A stretch of 64,000 nucleotides of DNA from Chimaeribacter californicus (GTDB lineage Bacteria; Pseudomonadota; Gammaproteobacteria; Enterobacterales; Enterobacteriaceae): contig NZ_PJZF01000008.1 of assembly GCF_002858675.1 (NCBI RefSeq), forward strand, positions 124,001 to 188,000, in the 5' to 3' direction. A model generated the notes under the pieces. That model was not told where the DNA came from and made no database searches. It was given only the letters and a program-made list of their open reading frames with translations. Numbering within the stretch: the stretch's first letter is position 1; each line of letters opens with the position of its first letter. Shown in pieces: positions 59,285 through 64,000 of this stretch. A program made the position numbers and the translations under genes.

Positions 59285-59825
59285 ATTTTTTCGGCTCCAT
59301 ATCAGGGAGTGTGGCAGCCCCAACACCCAGGGGACGTTGCAGCAGCACGGTATCCAGCCATTGCCCATGTTTCAGCCCGACGGCGCGCAGCACGCCCATC
59401 TGTTCAAAGCCCAGTGAGCGGTGCAGCGCGAGGGACGCCCGGTTGTTGCTGTCACCCACGTTTGCCACCATCTGGCGATAACCCTGTTGTTCAGCCCAGT
59501 GAATAGCGGTTGCTACCAGGCGTTTACCGGTGCCGCGCCCGGTTTCATCATGCCGGATATAGACTGAGTTCTCGACCGTATAACGGTACGCGTAGCGTGG
59601 GCGGTAAAAAGAGAGATAACAGTAGCCGATAACCCGGTCACCCTCCAGCGCCACCCACCAGGGCAGGCCACTCGCCCGTGTTTTCTGGTAACGCGCGAGC
59701 ATTTCAGCCACATCCGGGGCTTCGGTTTCAAAAGAGGCCAGCCCATGCAAAACGTGGTGGGCATAAATCGCCTGAATAGCCGGAATGTGGCTCTCCAGGG
59801 CATCAGTAACCAGAACAGTCGTCAT
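59259..59825 (-). CDS. GNAT-family N-acetyltransferase, Pat/MddA-like
   Basis: A 188-residue GNAT enzyme resembling phosphinothricin acetyltransferases and E. coli MddA (YncA). The family pattern YRYTVENSVYIRHDETGRGTGKRLV contains the acetyl-CoA loop RGTGKRL. NRASLALHRSLGFEQMG and the C-terminal GLKHGQWLDTVLLQR are also typical. Likely substrates of this branch are methionine sulfone/sulfoximine-like or phosphinothricin-like compounds; which one is not certain here. It begins a two-gene unit with the overlapping GNAT gene. Its upstream region is a long non-coding spacer. Confidence 0.86.
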   Translation of the reverse strand: MTTVLVTDALESHIPAIQAIYAHHVLHGLASFETEAPDVAEMLARYQKTRASGLPWWVALEGDRVIGYCYLSFYRPRYAYRYTVENSVYIRHDETGRGTGKRLVATAIHWAEQQGYRQMVANVGDSNNRASLALHRSLGFEQMGVLRAVGLKHGQWLDTVLLQRPLGVGAATLPDMEPKKYGTTGHCD

Positions 59826-60622
59826 ACGGCATCACTCCCGGTGGGTGAAAACAAGGCATTGGGCAGGACAGAGTAAGCCATTTGACCGGCGTTGGCAGGC
59901 GCAAATGATGGCAATGACTACAAAAACAAAGAGATGAGAACACGTCATCCGGCGTTGCTGAACCTTTATCTCTGCGGGTGCCGGAAAGGATGTTTTACTG
60001 TGGCGGTCAGTACATAGGATGCGTTTAAAAAAGAGGGAAAAGAGGTTTAAGAAAATAATGATAATATAAAATTAATTAATTGTTATAAATTAGTTAATAG
60101 TTAATTCCCACCCATGATTTGGTGAGATTAAATGACAATAATTTCATGAGTTATTATTTCCTCCGGTTTTTCTATGCGCTACTTATTTATCAGGGGGTTT
60201 TTTAATTTAGTTTTTATTTGGCAACAGGGTTTTTTCAATAATTAAACACCAAAGAAGGTATAAATCCTGGATGAACGCAAAAAACGCGGCAGAAGCGGGC
60301 TTCCAGCGGGCGAAAAAACGGTAAAACAGGCTTACTGGAAAGTGTGTGAAAGCGCTTATGGCGCGGGGTAACCCGGTTTCATAACAGGCATGCTTTTTAC
60401 TGTCTGGGTTGAACACTTTTTCTTATTGTCTGGCATGAATGAACCAGTTAAAAAACTTAATAGAATGGGTAAGAACGCCGATATAAGGTATATCGCTGCT
60501 CAATAAGCTGACAAAACAGCAATTTCACTAAAAGTGAGTCTTCGTTAAAAATAGTTCTTTAAGACTATTCCTAAAGTGAAAAAAGTGGCGTACACTTGCG
60601 TTAATTCATCAGTGAGGTGGTT
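59826..60622. other. 797-base AT-rich spacer between the GNAT pair and ypfM
   Basis: No gene is supported. Bases about 60030-60250 are very AT-rich. A 69-codon minus-strand frame (60207-60416) has no ribosome-binding site and no recognisable similarity. Nearer ypfM are a perfect inverted repeat CGATATA-AGG-TATATCG (60479-60495), a hairpin AATAGT-N8-ACTATT (60550-60569) and AAGTG-GCGTA-CACTT (60583-60597). The spacer is unusually long for this otherwise compact region, so an unannotated RNA is possible. Confidence 0.5.
60479..60495. promoter_or_regulatory. Inverted repeat upstream of ypfM
   Basis: CGATATA, AGG, TATATCG: perfect 7+7 arms, 128 bases before the ypfM start. It could be an operator half-site pair or part of a structured leader. 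Confidence 0.4.
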
Positions 60623-60682
60623 ATGGTCGAACAAGAAGTAAGTACCTGGAAAGACTTCATCGAAGAGATGTTACGTAAGTAA
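60623..60682 (+). CDS. ypfM: YpfM, 19-residue small protein
   Basis: A 19-codon frame, MVEQEVSTWKDFIEEMLRK, preceded by GAGGTGG at good spacing. It matches the E. coli small protein YpfM (19 residues, with WKDFIE and MLRK in the same places). E. coli also carries it next to acrD. The sequence is an amphipathic helix without a membrane segment. No function is known to me. It is divergent in orientation from the GNAT pair and convergent with acrD; a bidirectional terminator stands between it and acrD. It is too short to be found by length-limited gene finders. Confidence 0.9.
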   Translation: MVEQEVSTWKDFIEEMLRK

Positions 60683-60796
60683 TACGTAGATGAAGTTAAT
60701 AACAAGACTGCCGTTACATCTATTTTAATTTAATGCCACACCAGGGTAAATTTAAAAAAGAGATTATACACAGCACTCTCTTGTTTATTACCTAAT

Positions 60797-60829
60797 AAAA
60801 GGGGCCGTCTTTGCAGACGGCCCCTTTTT
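60797..60829. terminator. Bidirectional terminator between ypfM and acrD
   Basis: AAAAGGGGCCGTCT, loop TTGC, AGACGGCCCCTTTT: a 14-base-pair stem flanked by A- and T-runs, usable in both directions. Confidence 0.93.
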
Positions 60830-60860
60830 CATCTGTTTTGTGCCCGGCCAGGGGGCATGG

Positions 60861-63800
60861 TCAGGCGTTTTCCTGGCCTGGTGCGGTGCCATGCGCTTTC
60901 CGCCCAGGGAAACGGCGCCGCACCAACACAAAGAACAGCGGCACAAAGAAAATCGCCAGCAGGGTGGCGGTGATCATACCGCCCATCACCCCGGTACCGA
61001 CCGCATGCTGGCTGCCGGAGCCGGCACCGTGGCTTATCGCCATCGGTAACACGCCAAAGATAAACGCCAGTGACGTCATCAGAATCGGGCGTAAGCGCAT
61101 ACGGGACGCCTCCAGCGTGGCCTCGGTCAGGTCGCGCCCTTTCTGGTGCAGTTCATTGGCAAATTCGACGATCAGGATCGCGTTTTTGGCGGACAAGCCA
61201 ATAATGGTCAGCAGCCCGACCTGAAAATAGACATCGTTTTCCAGCCCGCGCAGCCAGGTGGCCGCCACCGCGCCAATCACCCCGAGCGGCACCACCAGCA
61301 TCACCGAGAACGGAATTGACCAGCTCTCATAGAGCGCTGCCAGGCAGAGGAACACCACCAGCAGCGAGATGGCATACAGCGCCGGTGCCTGTGAGCCGGA
61401 GAGGCGCTCCTGATAAGACATGCCGGTCCACTCCAGGCCAAAGCCGGTGGGTAATTGCCGTACCAGCCGCTCCATGGTTTCCATGGCCGAGCCGGTACTG
61501 ACGCCCGCGGCGGCTTCCCCGACAATCTCCAGCGCTGCATAACCGTTGTAACGCTCCAGCCGGGGTGAGCCGTAAGTCCAGTGGGTCGTGGCAAAGGCAG
61601 AGAAGGGCACCATGCCGCCCGCGCTGTTGCGCACATACCAGCGGTAAATATCCTCCGGCAGCATGCGGTAGCGTGCCGCAGATTGCACATAGACTTTTTT
61701 CACCCGGCCGCGATCAACGAAATCGTTCACATAGGTTGAGCCCCAGGCGGTTTTCAGCGTGTCATTGATATCATCCACCGATACCCCCAACGCCTGGGCC
61801 TTGTGCTGATCGATATCAATCTGCAATTGCGGGCTGTCATCCAGCCCGTTATGCCGCACCCGGGCCAGGTCCGGCTGCTGACCGGCCAGCTCCAGCAACC
61901 GGTCACGCGCCTGCATCAACGCGGTGTGGCCCATTCCGGCGTGATCCTGCAATTCCATATCAAACCCGGCGGAGTTGCCCAGCCCACTAATGGCGGGTGG
62001 GCTGCTGGCGATCACCCGTGCTTCCTTGATGTCACGGAAAGCATGGGTCGCGCGCTCGATAATCGCATCGGCTGAGCCGTCAGCGCTGCGGGCATCCCAG
62101 TCCGCCAGCCGTACAAACAGCCGTGCCACGTTCTGCCCGTTGCCGCCCGGCCCGGCCCCGACGGTGGCGAACACTGACAGCACATCCTCTTTTTCCTGCG
62201 TCAGAAAATAGCGCTCGACCTTTTCCACCACTTTCAGCGTTTGCTGTTGGGTGGCACCCACCGGCAATTGCACCTGTACCGTGAATACGCCGCGATCCTC
62301 TATCGGCAGGAATGAGGTCGGCAATTTGATAAACAGCCAGGCTAACCCGGCAATCAGCAGCAGATAAATCAGCATAAAGCGCAGGCTGCGTTGCAGGATC
62401 ATCCCGACCCCGCGTTCATAGCGGCGGCTGCTGCGTTCAAAGCTGCGGTTGAACCAGCCGAAGAAGCCGCGCTTTTCCTGATGGTGGCCCTGCGCAACAG
62501 GCTTGAGCAGGGTAGCGCACAGCGCCGGGGTCAGGATCAGCGCCACCAGCACTGACAGCACCATAGAGGAGACAATCGTCAGGGAGAACTGGCGGTAGAT
62601 GGCGCCGGTAGTCCCGCCAAAGAAGGCCATCGGCACAAACACCGCAGACAATACCAGGGCGATGCCCACCAGCGCCCCCTGGATCTGGCCCATCGATTTC
62701 CGGGTCGCGGCGCGCGGGTCCAGCCCCTCTTCGCTCATGACCCGCTCAACGTTTTCCACCACCACAATGGCGTCATCCACCAGCAGGCCGATGGCCAGCA
62801 CCATAGCAAACATGGTCAGGGTATTGATGCTGAAGCCGCACAGAGAGAGTATTGCGAAGGTGCCGAGCAGCACCACCGGCACGGCAATGGTCGGGATCAG
62901 GGTGGCACGGAAATTTTGCAGGAACAGGTACATCACCAGGAACACCAGCAGCACCGCCTCAAACAGCGTTTTCACCACATCCTCAATGGAGGCTTTCACA
63001 AACGGCGTGGTCTCATACGCCACTTTCGCCTCTAAGCCATGCGGGAAATAGTGGGAAAGCTCCTCAATGCGCGCCCGCACCAGCTTGTCTGTTTCCAGTT
63101 CGTTGGCGCCGGAGGCGAGCTTGATACCCATGCCCGAGGCAGACATGCCGTTGTAGCGGCTGAGGTAGTCATATTTTTCTGCGCCCAGCTCGACTTGCGC
63201 CACATCCCCCAGGCGCACCACGGAGCCGTCGGCGTTAACCCGCAGCGTGATGTCACGGAACTGTTCCGGCGTCTGCAACTGGGATTGGGCATTAATCGTG
63301 GCATTCAGCGCCTGCGCCTCCACCGACGGCATACCGCCGAGCTGGCCCACTGCCACCTGGCTGTTCTGTGCGGTAATGGCGTCTACCACGTCGCTGGTGG
63401 TGAGCTGGTAATCATTCAGCTTGTTGGGATCGAGCCAGATGCGCATGGCATATTGCGAGCCGTAGGCGTCAATGCTGCCGACGCCATTCACCCGGCTGAG
63501 CGGATCCTGCAGGTTGGTGGCCACATAATCCGCAATGTCCTGCTTGTCCATGCTGCCGTCAGTGGAGACAAACGCCACCATCATCAGGTTGGTGTCACCG
63601 GTTTTCGAGACCGTCACGCCCTGTTGCTGCACATCCTGCGGCAGGCGCTTCAACGCGGACTGCAACTGGTTCTGCACCTGCTGCATCGCCTCATTGGGAT
63701 CGGTGCCGGCCTCAAAGGAGAGCGTCACCCGCGCCTGGCCGGTGCTGCTGCTGTCTGAGGCCATATACATCAGGTTATCCAGCCCGGTCATGCTCTGCTC

Positions 63801-63995
63801 AATCACCTGGGTGACGGTGTTTTCCAGGGTTTGTGCCGACGCACCGGGGTAGGTGGCGGTGATGCGCACATTGGGCGGGGCCAGATTAGGGTACTGCTCC
63901 ACAGGCAGCGAAAAGATCGCCAGCAGTCCGGTGAGGGAGAGGATGATCGCCAAAACCCAGGCAAAAATCGGGCGATCAATAAAGAAATTGGCCAT
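60861..63995 (-). CDS. acrD: RND aminoglycoside/multidrug efflux pump AcrD
   Basis: A 1044-residue inner-membrane RND pump (E. coli AcrD 1037). Starting [20 protein letters not shown], it follows AcrD rather than AcrB throughout, for example [21 protein letters not shown] and [20 protein letters not shown]. The proton-relay pair is in [21 protein letters not shown]. With AcrA and TolC it exports aminoglycosides and other polar drugs; BaeR activates it in E. coli, and baeSR is in this window. The coding sequence is complete, but its promoter lies beyond the right edge, five bases past the ATG. The C-terminal tail ([14 protein letters not shown]) is lineage-specific. Confidence 0.96.
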   Translation of the reverse strand: MANFFIDRPIFAWVLAIILSLTGLLAIFSLPVEQYPNLAPPNVRITATYPGASAQTLENTVTQVIEQSMTGLDNLMYMASDSSSTGQARVTLSFEAGTDPNEAMQQVQNQLQSALKRLPQDVQQQGVTVSKTGDTNLMMVAFVSTDGSMDKQDIADYVATNLQDPLSRVNGVGSIDAYGSQYAMRIWLDPNKLNDYQLTTSDVVDAITAQNSQVAVGQLGGMPSVEAQALNATINAQSQLQTPEQFRDITLRVNADGSVVRLGDVAQVELGAEKYDYLSRYNGMSASGMGIKLASGANELETDKLVRARIEELSHYFPHGLEAKVAYETTPFVKASIEDVVKTLFEAVLLVFLVMYLFLQNFRATLIPTIAVPVVLLGTFAILSLCGFSINTLTMFAMVLAIGLLVDDAIVVVENVERVMSEEGLDPRAATRKSMGQIQGALVGIALVLSAVFVPMAFFGGTTGAIYRQFSLTIVSSMVLSVLVALILTPALCATLLKPVAQGHHQEKRGFFGWFNRSFERSSRRYERGVGMILQRSLRFMLIYLLLIAGLAWLFIKLPTSFLPIEDRGVFTVQVQLPVGATQQQTLKVVEKVERYFLTQEKEDVLSVFATVGAGPGGNGQNVARLFVRLADWDARSADGSADAIIERATHAFRDIKEARVIASSPPAISGLGNSAGFDMELQDHAGMGHTALMQARDRLLELAGQQPDLARVRHNGLDDSPQLQIDIDQHKAQALGVSVDDINDTLKTAWGSTYVNDFVDRGRVKKVYVQSAARYRMLPEDIYRWYVRNSAGGMVPFSAFATTHWTYGSPRLERYNGYAALEIVGEAAAGVSTGSAMETMERLVRQLPTGFGLEWTGMSYQERLSGSQAPALYAISLLVVFLCLAALYESWSIPFSVMLVVPLGVIGAVAATWLRGLENDVYFQVGLLTIIGLSAKNAILIVEFANELHQKGRDLTEATLEASRMRLRPILMTSLAFIFGVLPMAISHGAGSGSQHAVGTGVMGGMITATLLAIFFVPLFFVLVRRRFPGRKAHGTAPGQENA

Positions 63996-64000
63996 CTGCG

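Noticed and set aside
60207-60416. 69-codon minus-strand frame in the spacer before ypfM
   Set aside because: No start signal and no recognisable similarity; the aromatic-rich translation follows from the AT-rich DNA.
1-64000. CRISPR array, integrated element, tRNA or rRNA gene
   Set aside because: No regularly spaced long repeats, integrase or transposase frames, or cloverleaf/rRNA-like sequences were recognised anywhere in the window.

Overview
The window is a chromosomal stretch of a gamma-proteobacterium of the order Enterobacterales. Almost every gene has a recognisable E. coli orthologue at near full length, and long runs keep the E. coli order. The DNA is GC-rich by eye (third codon positions mostly G/C). 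The long-form pstCAB set, mgtE and the AcrD and autotransporter context fit a Serratia/Yersinia- or Erwinia/Pantoea-like member better than E. coli itself, but I cannot fix the genus. I see no tRNA or rRNA gene, insertion sequence, phage or CRISPR array.

Layout. Bases 1-4400 (minus strand) hold a cut-off gene, a FadR-type GntR regulator, the lipid kinase yegS, the CRP-type small RNA cyaR, the tRNA hydroxylation factor trhP (yegQ) and yegP. Bases 4387-15396 are the multidrug efflux and envelope-stress operon mdtABCD-baeSR, transcribed leftward with overlapping or nearly touching genes. Bases 15671-24840 hold an aldo/keto reductase, a hairpin-rich spacer, the Hsp70-like yegD, the TonB receptor pqqU (yncD), the DNA glycosylase alkA and the diguanylate cyclase dgcE (yegE). 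From about 25 kb the order jumps to another E. coli map region: mgtE, yfgG, a ROK sugar kinase with a divergent LacI-type regulator, then ppk-ppx divergent from a PhoB-box-preceded pstC-pstA-pstB set without pstS or phoU.

Bases 37.9-51 kb are housekeeping: purMN (minus) divergent from upp-uraA, hda, yfgD, bepA, perM, bcp, gcvR, dapA, bamC, purC and ypfJ. PurR-type boxes precede purM and purC, and upp keeps the T-tract start region used for UTP-sensitive reiterative initiation. Bases 51-64 kb hold tmcA, a type Va autotransporter behind an AT-rich leader with a perfect inverted repeat, then leftward ypfN, an M15 D,D-carboxypeptidase, dapE, yffB, two overlapping GNAT acetyltransferases, the 19-residue protein YpfM and the efflux pump acrD, complete up to its start codon.

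How the parts work together. BaeSR senses envelope damage and drives its own operon and, in E. coli, also acrD at the other end of this window. Phosphate shortage is expected to act through the PhoB box between ppk and pstC. Lysine/diaminopimelate synthesis (dapA, dapE) lies next to envelope assembly genes (bamC, bepA) and a peptidoglycan peptidase. The purine genes share PurR control. The parts that depart from the E. coli template are the best places to look for something new: the repeat-rich spacers, the ROK/LacI pair with twin operators, the Pst set without a binding protein, the autotransporter leader and the 0.8-kb spacer before ypfM. I did not find a large, wholly unrecognised multi-gene system.
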